12,945 nt of DNA from Balneolaceae bacterium (GTDB lineage Bacteria > Bacteroidota > Rhodothermia > Balneolales > Balneolaceae): contig SLGL01000115.1 in assembly GCA_007123785.1 (NCBI GenBank), forward strand, positions 1-12,945. The letters are read 5' to 3'. The position numbers and the translations under genes were made by a program. The notes under the pieces were generated by a model that had not been told where the DNA came from, ran no database searches, and saw only the letters and a program-made list of their open reading frames with translations. Positions 1 to 8,188 of this stretch are shown in pieces. Every line of letters starts with the position of its first letter. Positions within the stretch are counted from its first letter, which is position 1.

Positions 1-1869
1 ATTTTTATTCCGATCCAGCCACCCCGGAAGATCAAACCACAGATCTATTGTTTTATAGTTAATATCCAGATCTGGTTTAATCTTTTCTACTTTACTTTTT
101 ACAATCTGTTCGCGTTCATGTGTTGAAACCACAACGAGGTCTACTCCCATTTGGTCGGCCATCAGCTTTATAGAACGAATAGTTCCGGGAAACCCAACTT
201 CAAGAGCTGAAAAAGGAGGAATCGCAACTATAAGCCGCTCGAAAGTATTGATCGGTTTTTCAATTTTACATACCATCACCATTTCATCAACCACAGAAAG
301 CAACTGGTCAAGAATGCTTCCAAAAATCCTTCTCCGGGTAGAAACTTCACCATTCCAGCCAATAACAATATTCGTTATGCGCTGCTCCTCAACAGCACGT
401 GCAATACCTTTCGATACATTCAGATCTACCCTCGTTACAGGGGTAACCGGAACATCGGCAGCTGCCGCATGAATCACAGCATGACTAAGCATTTTTTCTC
501 CACGTGCCACATTTGCTTCCACATTTGAGCCATCTCTGGCAACCGTAAGCGGATATATAGGCTGACCAGATTTGTTATCCCGAACCATAAAGGCAATATC
601 CATCAATAAATCTGATGTTTCGGGATTAGCCAGCGGAACAAGAATTCGCTGGGGGGCGTCCGCAGGACTATACGGTTTTTCATCTTCCTGAATAGCAACC
701 ACTCGACCATATTTTTCAACAAGCCAGGGACCAATAAGGCATGTAATAAGAATCATTATTACAACAGCATTTACAGCAATCGTATCAAAGAAACCCAGCT
801 CAAAACCAACCAGTGTGACAGCAAGGGTTGCGGCGGACTGCGGTGTGGTTAAACCGTACACAACAAACCCTTCTTCATTTGAAAATTTAAATATAATTTT
901 TGCCACTAAGGCGGCAAGCCCTTTTCCAAAAAATACGAGTAAACTGAATATTATGGCTTTTATCCAGACTTCAAGGCTGCCAAGAACGGCAATGTCTACA
1001 AGCATGCCTACCGAAATCAGAAAGAATGGGATAAACAGGGCATTCCCGACAAACTGTATGCGGCTCATTAGGGTACCACTGTCCGGCACCAATCGGTTTA
1101 AAAGCAAACCTGCCATAAATGCTCCGATAATTGGAGCCAGCCCCGCAAGCTCGGCAAAGAAAGCGGTAGTAAAAAGAACCGCCACCATAAAAACAAAATC
1201 AATATTGTTTTCATACTGAATATTTCTGAAAAACCACCGTCCGAGCCTCGGTAAAATGATCAGGGCCGCCGCTACAAAAATCCCTACAGAAGTGGCAAAA
1301 CCCACCCAATATCCGGCACCCAGGTCATCTCCAACAGATCCGGCAACTACAGCCAAAACACCGAGAGAGAGCGTGTCAGTAACAAGAGTGCCACCCATCG
1401 ACATAGTTACTCCCGTGCTTTTTGTTATTCCAAGTCGTTCTGCAATCGGGTAAGCAAGAAGTGTGTGCGAACCTACAATAGATCCAAGCAAAAGCGAGGT
1501 TGAAAGGGAATAATCAAGCAGCTCCATCCCTACATAAATAGCAGCAAGCTGTGGGAACAGGAACGATAGTAACCCGAAACCAACACTTTTTTCTTTTAAT
1601 TTTTCAAAACGGTTCAGATCAATCGAAAGACCCGCCATGAACATCAGGTATAACAGGCCTACCGTACCAAGAAGCTCAATGGTAAAATCTCTCTCGATTA
1701 AACCAAGCATACCGGGCCCTACAACAGTACCTGCCAGGATCAGACCCACTATTCCGGGAATTTTCATTTTTTTGAAAACCATCGGGGCCAGTAAAATCAT
1801 CAGCATAACCAGTGCAAAAATCAGCACGGGATCTTCAAAAGGTATGGGAAAATAGAACCTGTCGTTCAT
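1..1869 (-). CDS. CPA2-family cation:proton antiporter with USP-like C-terminal domain (C-terminus beyond window edge)
   Basis: The reverse strand is open from an ATG at 1869 down to base 1 (623 codons, no stop), so the C-terminus lies outside the window. Residues 1 to about 385 are highly hydrophobic, with about a dozen membrane segments, and match the Na+/H+ (or K+/H+) exchanger fold: an N-terminal KIPGIVGLILAGTVVGP segment, a GLLYLMFMAGLSID helix, a GGTLVTDTLSLG helix with the T164-D165 pair expected at the ion site, and GLAPIIGAFMAGLLLNR. From about residue 407 (QRILVPLANPETSD) the chain is soluble and resembles one or two universal-stress-protein domains, a common tail in this family. 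Expected role: exchange of Na+ or K+ for protons at the inner membrane for pH and salt homeostasis; ion specificity cannot be read from the sequence. It is divergent from the oxoprolinase across 282 bp. No Shine-Dalgarno precedes the ATG. The family call is firm. Confidence 0.88.
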   Translation of the reverse strand, partial: MNDRFYFPIPFEDPVLIFALVMLMILLAPMVFKKMKIPGIVGLILAGTVVGPGMLGLIERDFTIELLGTVGLLYLMFMAGLSIDLNRFEKLKEKSVGFGLLSFLFPQLAAIYVGMELLDYSLSTSLLLGSIVGSHTLLAYPIAERLGITKSTGVTMSMGGTLVTDTLSLGVLAVVAGSVGDDLGAGYWVGFATSVGIFVAAALIILPRLGRWFFRNIQYENNIDFVFMVAVLFTTAFFAELAGLAPIIGAFMAGLLLNRLVPDSGTLMSRIQFVGNALFIPFFLISVGMLVDIAVLGSLEVWIKAIIFSLLVFFGKGLAALVAKIIFKFSNEEGFVVYGLTTPQSAATLAVTLVGFELGFFDTIAVNAVVIMILITCLIGPWLVEKYGRVVAIQEDEKPYSPADAPQRILVPLANPETSDLLMDIAFMVRDNKSGQPIYPLTVARDGSNVEANVARGEKMLSHAVIHAAAADVPVTPVTRVDLNVSKGIARAVEEQRITNIVIGWNGEVSTRRRIFGSILDQLLSVVDEMVMVCKIEKPINTFERLIVAIPPFSALEVGFPGTIRSIKLMADQMGVDLVVVSTHEREQIVKSKVEKIKPDLDINYKTIDLWFDLPGWLDRNKN

Positions 1870-1964
1870 CAAAAACAGTTTAAATAATTAGGCTAAAATA
1901 TCAGGCGGCTCAGCATGCAATAATTCCTGTAAACCAATAGTACAGTCATTTAGTTTAGTCTCTT

Positions 1965-1985
1965 AATTGGCGTCCCCAGCCAATT
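1965..1985. repeat. small hairpin in the divergent intergenic region
   Basis: AATTGGC and GCCAATT are perfect 7-bp arms around a 7-nt loop (GTCCCCA). They sit in the 282-bp gap (1870-2151) between the divergent antiporter and oxoprolinase genes. There is no T-tract expected of an intrinsic terminator, and neither gene ends here, so a protein-binding site or 5'-UTR hairpin is more plausible. The rest of the gap is AT-rich and shows no convincing promoter hexamers. Function is unknown. Confidence 0.3.
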
Positions 1986-2151
1986 CTATTTAAAGCTTAA
2001 ACAATTTGATCAGGTAATATAACAAACAATGATTAAGAGAAAGATACATTTTATCGCTTTTTACGCTTGGAACTATTTGTGATAAATCTGAAGTTACCTG
2101 CCACGTCAATTTAATTTATTTTGATTTACATCCATCTTCCAAAACAAAATT

Positions 2152-5100
2152 ATGGAAAAAGATCTTTCAGTCGCTAATTATAAAATATCAATCGACACCG
2201 GCGGCACCTTTACCGACTGCATTGCCACATCCCCTGATGGAACCATTCTACGCCGAAAAGTTCTTAGCAGCAGTGCCCTCCGTGGATCAGCCAGATCCAC
2301 AGATAATTCCAGAAAAATTTCTATTCGGCTCGAATACGAAACTCCCGGTGATTTTTTCAAAGGATATGATTTTTCGCTTCTTGATGATCCGGGTCGTTCC
2401 TGCAAAATCATCAGCTCTGACGAAAAAGAGTCCACCATTACACTATCTGATGAACTCTCCCTTCCCTCTGACCAGTACGTTCCCTTCGAAATCCAAAGCC
2501 CGGAAGAGGCCCCTGTTCTTGCCGCCCGGCTGGTTACACAAACTCCCATAGGCAGCCCGCTCCCGCCTCTTCAGCTCCGACTCTCCACCACCAAAGGCAC
2601 CAATGCCTTGCTGGAGCGCCGGGGCGGGCGTACTCTCTTTTTGATCACGGAAGGTTTCAAAGACCTTCTAAAGATCAAAAACCAGCAGCGTTCCGACCTG
2701 TTTTCCCTCAATATCCGGAAACCGGAACCATTTTATCACAAGATTATTGAAGTGCCAGAACGGCTTGATGCAGATGGAAACAGACTCAAAAAACCTGATC
2801 TGACCGCTCTTCGAAATCAGATCGAACCACTTCTGGACGACATTGATGCCGCGGCAATCTGCCTGATGCACAGCTATCTGAATCCAGATCACGAAATTCT
2901 GATTGAAGAGATGATGCTGAGCCTGGGTGTGCCATTTGTTAGCCGTTCGTCGAAACTGAGCCCCTCCATTAAAGTCGTTCCCAGGGCAGTTACCACCGAT
3001 ATCGATGCGTTCCTTACCCCGGTGATGCAGCAGTACCTGGACCGGATCTCTGAGGTAATCGGCAGCTCTTCACTCCGAATTATGAGCAGTGCGGGAAGTT
3101 TGGTGGAGGCAGAGAAGTACAATCCGAAAGACGGACTGTTCAGCGGCCCGGCAGGTGGGGTAATTGGGGCAGTGGCTGTGGCAAAGAGAGTGGCTTCGAT
3201 AAAAAACCTCCAGGGTTTCCCTTCGGAGAACCAAATTATTACAAAACACCAAAACCTTTCGAAAAGAAACCCTGGAGGTTTAGAAGAAGGAGGTTTCAAA
3301 ACAAAAATCATCTCCTTCGATATGGGCGGCACCAGTACCGATGTGGCACGCTATGCCGGTGAGATCGATTATATATTTGAGCACACTGTGGGTGATGCAA
3401 CTCTTTCGGCTCCCGCCATTGAGATCGAAACGGTTGCCGCAGGGGGAGGTTCCATCTGCTCCTTCGATGGAAAAAGTTTGACCGCAGGCCCCGAGAGTGC
3501 AGGTGCAGATCCGGGCCCCGCCTGTTATGGCCGCGGAGGCCCTCTTACCATCACAGATGTAAACCTGCTGAGCGGACGCCTGCACCCCTCCAATTTCCAC
3601 ATCACCATCAACCCGGAAGCCGCCCGAAACGCTCTCAGCAAGTTGATGAAAACAATCAACAAAAACAGAAAAAATCCGCTACAAGAAGAGGATGTACTGG
3701 AAGGATTCCTGGATATCGCCAACGAACGGATGGCCCAGGCCATTCGAAAAATCTCGATTCAGAAGGGGTTTGATCCGTCTGAATATGCTCTCGTAGCATT
3801 TGGAGGTGCCGGCGCCCAGCATGCCCTTGCCGTGGCAGCGAAACTGAATATAACAACTGTACTGGTTCCTTCCGATGCCGGGTTGCTCAGCGCGTATGGC
3901 CTTCAGCAGGCTAAAACTGAACAGATTGCCTCTCGCCAGATTTTAAAAACGCTCAATGAAGTTCGGGAGAACCTGGATAACCGGTTTGAAGAACTTTCCG
4001 GTGAAGCTATCTCAGATTTGAAAAAACAGGATATCAAAGATGAGCAAATTGAAATTTCCCGAAAGCAGATCTATCTGCGCCTGAAAGGTCAGGATAGCTC
4101 GCTTGAGATTGGTTGGAGTGGAGCCAAGAACGTGGCCGGGCAGTTTCAGAAGGCGTATGAACATCACTACGGCCACTGGGTGGAAGGGCGTGAGATTGAG
4201 GTTGAGGCCATTCGGGTGATTGCATCGGAGAAGAGCGGTGAAGAAATTGAAATTGTACCAGAAAGTCGTGACGATTCGGTCGAAATCTCCACATCCGGCG
4301 AAACAGAGATTCTTTATAATAAAATCTCACACACCAGTCCGCTATACCATCGTGAATCACTGAAACCCGGTGCCGAAATTGCTGGTCCGGCACTTATTCT
4401 GGATCCTCACAGTACAACGGTGATTGAGCCGGGTTGGAAGGGGCAGCTTTTGGGTGATGGTACATGGATCACCCAAAAACAAAACCTTACAGATTCTAAA
4501 AACCTGATGGGTTTACGCCCCGAAGCTGTTCAGCTACAGCTCTACACTAATCGTTTCCGGTCTGTGGCTGACCAGATGGGCGAGATGCTCCGGAAAACCG
4601 CCCTTTCTGTTAACATCAAAGAACGGCTCGATTATTCCTGTGCCCTGCTTGATACAGACGGATACCTGGTTGTGAATGCACCTCATATTCCTGTGCATCT
4701 GGGTGCGATGGGAACGTGCGTACGAACGTTGATAGAGAGTCTTAAACAGGGAACTCTCGAAGAGTTCGAAACTCCAGGAGGGTTAAAATTGGAAGAAGGC
4801 GACGTCCTCATCACCAACCATCCCGGCTATGGCGGTTCTCACCTCCCCGATGTTACCGTGGTGACTCCCGTTTTTGTTAATGAGAAACGGATAGGGTTTG
4901 TGGCCAGTCGTGCCCATCACGCCGAAATCGGAGGGAAACGCCCCGGCTCCATGCCGCCTGATGCAACAAATCTTGCTGAAGAAGGCGTGGTGATCCCGCC
5001 CGCGTTTCTTGCCAGGGAAGGGGAATTCCGCTGGGGAAAGATAGAAGGCCTGCTTCGCTCAGCCGAATGGCCCAGCCGTTCAATAGAAGAAAATATGGCC

Positions 5101-6090
5101 GACATCCGTGCAGCCGTCGCTGCCAATCACCGTGGTGTTTCGGAGTTGAAAAAACTCGCTGAAACATTCGGGGCAGATGAAGTAAAAACTCATATGCAGC
5201 GCTTAAAACTCTATGCAGCTGAACGGATGAAGCTCACTCTGGAAAACATTCCGGATGGCACTTTCCATGCCAAAGAACAGATGGATGATGGCTCGTTACT
5301 GAAAGTTAATTGTAGCTTAAAGGGGAGTTCCATGGCCATTGATTTTTCTGGCAGTTCGGGTGTTCACCCTGGGAATCTGAATGCGAATCCATCCATCGTC
5401 AACAGTGTGATCATGTATGTGCTTCGGCTGATGGTTAATGAACCTCTGCCGCTGAATGACGGACTGCTGGAACCGGTTCAAATCACCATCCCGGATGGAA
5501 TGCTCAACCCGCCTTTTTCCGATAATCCGGCTGAGTGTCCGGCGGTAGTGGGCGGCAACATCGAAACCAGCCAACGCCTTGTTGATACCCTCCTGAAAGC
5601 ATTCGGACTGGCCGCGTGCAGTTACGGTACGATGAACAATGTACTATTCGGAAACGACAAATTCGGCTACTATGAAACCGTTGGCGGGGGAACCGGTGCC
5701 GGTGAGGGTTTCCATGGAACGGATGCTGTACATCAACACATGACCAACACCCGCGCTGCCGACCCCGAAATTCTGGAACACCGCTTCCCTGTTCGACTGG
5801 ACCGCTACTCCATCAGGGAAAGCTCAGGTGGTAACGGAACCTGGCGAGGCGGCAACGGCATTATCAGGGAAATAACGTTTCTGGAACCGGTGAGCTTGTC
5901 GGTCCTCACTCAGCACAGAGTCGTGCAACCCTACGGCCTGAAAGGCGGAGAACCAGGTACTATCGGAAAACAGGAAATTCAAAGGAAAAATGGGCTCAAC
6001 CGAAAAATGAAATGGCGGGATGGCGCAGAACTCAATCCGGGAGATCGCTTTCTTCTTTTTACTCCGGGAGGTGGTGGTTTTGGTTGTTAA
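2152..6090 (+). CDS. 5-oxoprolinase/hydantoinase family protein, fused HyuA-HyuB (long form)
   Basis: A 1312-residue protein. The N-terminal half is HyuA-like: an ASKHA-type nucleotide motif DTGGTFTD at residues 15-22, then TTKGTNALLERRGG, FSGPAGGVIGAVAVAKR, a second phosphate motif FDMGGTSTDVA (389-399), and AAGGGSI with GPACYGRGG. The HyuB-like half starts near residue 786 (MGLRPEAVQLQLYTNRF) and contains DYSCALLD, GDVLITNHPGYGGSHLPD, SRAHHAEIGG, NAPAECPAVVGG-like NIET, and a terminal TPGGGGFG. Family members hydrolyse 5-oxo-L-proline to glutamate with ATP, or hydantoin-like rings; the fused arrangement favours 5-oxoprolinase, but the substrate is not proven. A segment before PLPPLQLRLSTTKGTNALLER (about residues 45-135) is longer than in short HyuA proteins. 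Between AKRVA and GGFKTKIISFDMGG there are about 31 extra, polar residues that coincide with a palindromic DNA element (separate entry). The frame is intact throughout. It stands alone, with no Shine-Dalgarno and a 376-bp gap downstream. Confidence 0.88.
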   Translation: MEKDLSVANYKISIDTGGTFTDCIATSPDGTILRRKVLSSSALRGSARSTDNSRKISIRLEYETPGDFFKGYDFSLLDDPGRSCKIISSDEKESTITLSDELSLPSDQYVPFEIQSPEEAPVLAARLVTQTPIGSPLPPLQLRLSTTKGTNALLERRGGRTLFLITEGFKDLLKIKNQQRSDLFSLNIRKPEPFYHKIIEVPERLDADGNRLKKPDLTALRNQIEPLLDDIDAAAICLMHSYLNPDHEILIEEMMLSLGVPFVSRSSKLSPSIKVVPRAVTTDIDAFLTPVMQQYLDRISEVIGSSSLRIMSSAGSLVEAEKYNPKDGLFSGPAGGVIGAVAVAKRVASIKNLQGFPSENQIITKHQNLSKRNPGGLEEGGFKTKIISFDMGGTSTDVARYAGEIDYIFEHTVGDATLSAPAIEIETVAAGGGSICSFDGKSLTAGPESAGADPGPACYGRGGPLTITDVNLLSGRLHPSNFHITINPEAARNALSKLMKTINKNRKNPLQEEDVLEGFLDIANERMAQAIRKISIQKGFDPSEYALVAFGGAGAQHALAVAAKLNITTVLVPSDAGLLSAYGLQQAKTEQIASRQILKTLNEVRENLDNRFEELSGEAISDLKKQDIKDEQIEISRKQIYLRLKGQDSSLEIGWSGAKNVAGQFQKAYEHHYGHWVEGREIEVEAIRVIASEKSGEEIEIVPESRDDSVEISTSGETEILYNKISHTSPLYHRESLKPGAEIAGPALILDPHSTTVIEPGWKGQLLGDGTWITQKQNLTDSKNLMGLRPEAVQLQLYTNRFRSVADQMGEMLRKTALSVNIKERLDYSCALLDTDGYLVVNAPHIPVHLGAMGTCVRTLIESLKQGTLEEFETPGGLKLEEGDVLITNHPGYGGSHLPDVTVVTPVFVNEKRIGFVASRAHHAEIGGKRPGSMPPDATNLAEEGVVIPPAFLAREGEFRWGKIEGLLRSAEWPSRSIEENMADIRAAVAANHRGVSELKKLAETFGADEVKTHMQRLKLYAAERMKLTLENIPDGTFHAKEQMDDGSLLKVNCSLKGSSMAIDFSGSSGVHPGNLNANPSIVNSVIMYVLRLMVNEPLPLNDGLLEPVQITIPDGMLNPPFSDNPAECPAVVGGNIETSQRLVDTLLKAFGLAACSYGTMNNVLFGNDKFGYYETVGGGTGAGEGFHGTDAVHQHMTNTRAADPEILEHRFPVRLDRYSIRESSGGNGTWRGGNGIIREITFLEPVSLSVLTQHRVVQPYGLKGGEPGTIGKQEIQRKNGLNRKMKWRDGAELNPGDRFLLFTPGGGGFGC
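3204..3281. repeat. palindromic element inserted in frame within the oxoprolinase gene
   Basis: The left arm AAACCTCCAGGGTTTC (3204-3219) and right arm GAAACCCTGGAGGTTT (3266-3281) are perfect 16-bp reverse complements around a 46-nt centre. The centre continues with a weaker inner pairing (TTCG at 3222-3225 against CGAA at 3261-3264 reading inward). Each arm is itself a hyphenated dyad, AAACC...GGTTT. The outer span is 78 bp, exactly 26 codons, so the frame is kept. It encodes roughly residues 352-377 of the protein (NLQGFPSEN... to ...RNPGGL), in a place where HyuA proteins normally have a tight turn between GPAGG and FDMGGTSTD. An 8-bp copy of the right arm end, GGAGGTTT, recurs at 3289-3296, so the inserted DNA may extend to about 3296. 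It looks like a small mobile palindrome of the kind described in Rickettsia genes, but no second copy exists in this window to prove mobility. Confidence 0.7.
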
Positions 6091-6303
6091 TCTCCGAATT
6101 AAGCTCACAAAATGTAATAAGTGAAGACTCCAAAGTGCTAATTAAAAACAAAGTTTAATTTATTAATCACGTTTTTAAAAATTTATTTTCTCACCTTTAT
6201 AGATACAAATAATTGTTTATTTTTTACTTAAAAAAATAATTTGGATAAGTAAATAGCCTATCTTTCAAATAACAAAAACAATTCTTTACAAGTATAATTA
6301 CTC

Positions 6304-6333
6304 TTGTTAATATTATACAATTCATTGTATAAA
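6304..6333 (+). promoter_or_regulatory. candidate promoter of the betaine operon
   Basis: TTGTTA (6304-6309) and TATAAA (6328-6333) are separated by 18 bp, an acceptable sigma70-type arrangement, and lie about 130 bp upstream of the GSMT start. A second possible -10, TATAAT at 6293-6298, has only a poor -35 partner. Assignment is by eye; primary sigma factors of Bacteroidota-like bacteria often use a different consensus, so this is tentative. Confidence 0.35.
6313..6332. promoter_or_regulatory. perfect 9+9 dyad, candidate MarR-type operator
   Basis: TTATACAAT and ATTGTATAA are perfect reverse complements around a 2-nt centre (TC). The site fills the spacer and overlaps the -10 of the candidate promoter, where a bound repressor would block RNA polymerase. 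The TACAAT-ATTGTA core resembles AT-rich operators of the MarR superfamily (for example OhrR). MarR-family proteins such as CosR and EctR control compatible-solute genes in other halophiles. No regulator gene is in the window, so the binding protein is unknown. Confidence 0.45.
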
Positions 6334-6466
6334 AAGCTGATTGAAATCGTAGGTTCATAACGCCTCAAAAAAAAGAAAGATGAATTCTCGGTTTCCGACT
6401 GGGAAGGTCAACAAACCTTTCACTAATAGCATGAGATAAATTATTCATTTAAAATAGAATCAGATT

Positions 6467-7273
6467 ATGAAATCACAAGAACAATTTTTTGGAAATGACC
6501 CAACGGCAGTACGTGAAAGCGATCACTACCAGGAAGAATATATCCGAAAGTTTGTTGCGAAGTGGGATGCCCTTATCAACTGGGAAAAGCGGGCAGAAGG
6601 CGAAGGCACCTTTTTTATTGATATACTTAAACAGCATGGCGCTCAAAGAGTACTGGATGTAGCCACCGGCACAGGCTACCATTCGGTTCGGCTGCTAAAA
6701 GCCGGGTTCGATGTTATTAGTGCCGACGGCAGTCCCCAAATGCTCTACCGGGCGTTTGAAAACGCAAAAAAGAGAAATGAAATCCTGCGAACAGTCCAGG
6801 TAGACTGGCGCTGGCTGAGCAGAGACATTCATGAAAAATTTGATGCGATTATCTGCCTTGGAAACTCATTTACACATCTTTTTTCAGAAAATGACCGGCG
6901 TAAGGCACTTGCCGAATTTTATTCGGCCCTGAACCATAACGGGCTGCTTATCCTGGATCAGCGCAATTACGATTCCATTTTGAATGACGGATATTCCAGC
7001 AAGCACAAATTTTATTACTGCGGTGAGGATGTGGAAGTGGAACCGGAACACGTTGATCGCGGACTGGCACGATTCCGTTACCGATTTGAAGACGATTCGG
7101 TTTTTCACCTGAATATGTTTCCTCTTCGCAAAGAGTATACGCGACAACTCATGAGGGAGGTTGGATTTCAAACCGTTCACTCCTATGGAGATTTTCAGGA
7201 AACCTACCGCTCCGATGAACCTGATTTTTTTATCCATGTTGCTGAAAAAGAGTATCGCAAACAGAAATCTTAA
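6467..7273 (+). CDS. gsmt: glycine/sarcosine N-methyltransferase (GSMT)
   Basis: A 268-residue class I SAM-dependent methyltransferase, the length typical of bacterial GSMTs from halophiles. It methylates glycine to sarcosine and sarcosine to dimethylglycine in the cytoplasm, the first two steps of de novo glycine betaine synthesis. SAM motif I is VLDVATGTGYHS (62-73); SADGSPQML (86-94) follows, and ICLGNSFTHL (129-138) and LILDQRNYDSIL (161-172) match motifs I recall from Halorhodospira-type GSMTs, as do KFYYCGEDVEVEPEHVD and NMFPLRKEY near the C-terminus. FVAKWDALINWEKRAEGEG in the N-terminal region is also characteristic. It is the first gene of a three-gene operon, with 17 bp separating it from SDMT. 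The start is preceded by A/T-rich sequence without a Shine-Dalgarno. No key residue appears to be missing. Confidence 0.94.
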   Translation: MKSQEQFFGNDPTAVRESDHYQEEYIRKFVAKWDALINWEKRAEGEGTFFIDILKQHGAQRVLDVATGTGYHSVRLLKAGFDVISADGSPQMLYRAFENAKKRNEILRTVQVDWRWLSRDIHEKFDAIICLGNSFTHLFSENDRRKALAEFYSALNHNGLLILDQRNYDSILNDGYSSKHKFYYCGEDVEVEPEHVDRGLARFRYRFEDDSVFHLNMFPLRKEYTRQLMREVGFQTVHSYGDFQETYRSDEPDFFIHVAEKEYRKQKS

Positions 7274-7290
7274 CTAAAAAAACTGATCCC

Positions 7291-8136
7291 ATGAGCAGTA
7301 ATCCTTTGGAAGCCGTTGACATTGCAAGAGATTATTATAATAGCGAAGATGCCGATCATTTTTACTCCACAGTTTGGGGTGGCGAAGATATTCATATCGG
7401 CATTTATCTCTCAGCTGATGAACCAGTATTTAACGCAAGCCTCAGAACACAGGAACGCATGATTACACATGCCGAAAAACTCTCTAAAGATTCCAGGGTG
7501 ATTGATCTGGGTTCCGGTTATGGCGGATCGGCACGATATTTGGCCAATCGTTTTGGTTGCCATGTGGTTGCCTATAATCTGAGTGAAGTTGAAAATGACC
7601 GCGCGAGAGAGTTAAACCGGGAACAGCAACTCGACGAACTGATTGACGTGGTTGACGGAAACTTTGAAGAGTTGCCATACAAAAACGAACAGTTCGACTT
7701 AGTGTGGTCGCAAGATGCTTTTCTGCACAGTCCCGACCGCGAACAGGTAATAAAGGAGGCTTCCAGGGTTTTAAAACCCGGTGGCGACTTTATTTTCACT
7801 GACCCGATGCAATCCGATAATTGCCCTGAAGGTGTACTTCAACCCATTTTAAACCGAATACACCTTGAAAGCATGGCCTCTCCCCGTTTTTACAAGTCTG
7901 TGGCCGAAAAGCATTCACTTAAATTCATTAGGTTTGAAGAATTAACAGAACACCTGGAAAAGCACTATGCTGCCATTCTGAGAGAAACTCAAAAAAACGA
8001 GAAAGAACTTCAGGCAAACGTTAGCAAAGAATATCTGGAAAACATGAAAACCGGACTTCAGCATTGGATTAACGGCGCCCAAAAAGAGTTTCTCTCCTGG
8101 GGAATTTTTCACTTCCAAAAACCTTCCGGTGAATAA
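7291..8136 (+). CDS. sdmt: sarcosine/dimethylglycine N-methyltransferase (SDMT)
   Basis: A 281-residue class I methyltransferase that completes betaine synthesis by methylating sarcosine and, mainly, dimethylglycine with SAM. It begins with ARDYYNSEDADHFYSTVWGGEDIHIGIY, the characteristic N-terminus of this family. SAM motif I is VIDLGSGYGG (70-79), followed by VVAYNLSEVENDRARELN, WSQDAFLHSPDR and VLKPGGDFIFTDPMQ. The length is close to the roughly 280 residues of the halophile and cyanobacterial enzymes. It lies 17 bp downstream of GSMT in the same direction, so the two are almost certainly co-transcribed. GSMT and SDMT are separate proteins here; in some organisms they are fused. No Shine-Dalgarno precedes the ATG. 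Confidence 0.93.
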   Translation: MSSNPLEAVDIARDYYNSEDADHFYSTVWGGEDIHIGIYLSADEPVFNASLRTQERMITHAEKLSKDSRVIDLGSGYGGSARYLANRFGCHVVAYNLSEVENDRARELNREQQLDELIDVVDGNFEELPYKNEQFDLVWSQDAFLHSPDREQVIKEASRVLKPGGDFIFTDPMQSDNCPEGVLQPILNRIHLESMASPRFYKSVAEKHSLKFIRFEELTEHLEKHYAAILRETQKNEKELQANVSKEYLENMKTGLQHWINGAQKEFLSWGIFHFQKPSGE

Positions 8137-8188
8137 CCAAGAAGACCTACAGAAAAAAACCATTCACAAGAACACGATATTTAAAGAA

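Larger units (their letters stand above)
6091..6466. other. AT-rich intergenic region upstream of the betaine operon
   Basis: 376 bp with no convincing gene. The left part (6091-6260) is very AT-rich and contains an AT-only hairpin (AATTAAA 6140-6146 with TTTAATT 6154-6160) too weak to be a clear terminator for the oxoprolinase. The middle holds TATAAT at 6293-6298 and the promoter/dyad described separately. The right part (6334-6466) would be a long 5' leader; it contains a possible 19-codon reading frame (6380-6439) and a short stem AAGGT/ACCTT near 6405-6419. No known SAM, SAH or glycine riboswitch consensus could be recognised. Confidence 0.6.

Noticed and set aside
815..1219. 134-codon plus-strand frame opposite the antiporter
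   Set aside because: It is antisense to a well-supported transmembrane protein, and its translation has no recognisable domain.
3280..3600. Minus-strand frames opposite the oxoprolinase (for example here and at 2178-2549, 2889-3332, 4034-4393)
   Set aside because: They are shadows of a strongly conserved coding frame and resemble no known protein.
4771..4784. ACTCCAGGAGGGTT, similar to the arm of the palindromic element
   Set aside because: The match to the arm is partial and out of order, there is no second arm, and the surrounding residues fit the HyuB alignment without an obvious insertion.
6140..6160. AT-only hairpin AATTAAA/TTTAATT after the oxoprolinase
   Set aside because: The stem has no G-C pair and no T-tract follows directly, so it is not a credible intrinsic terminator.
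6334..6466. Possible SAM or glycine riboswitch in the GSMT leader
   Set aside because: No SAM-I, SAM-II, SAH or glycine aptamer consensus could be matched by eye; a covariance-model search would be decisive.
7766..7779. Palindrome GGGTTTTAAAACCC in SDMT
   Set aside because: It encodes RVLKPGG, a conserved motif of many methyltransferases; the dyad is a by-product of codon choice.
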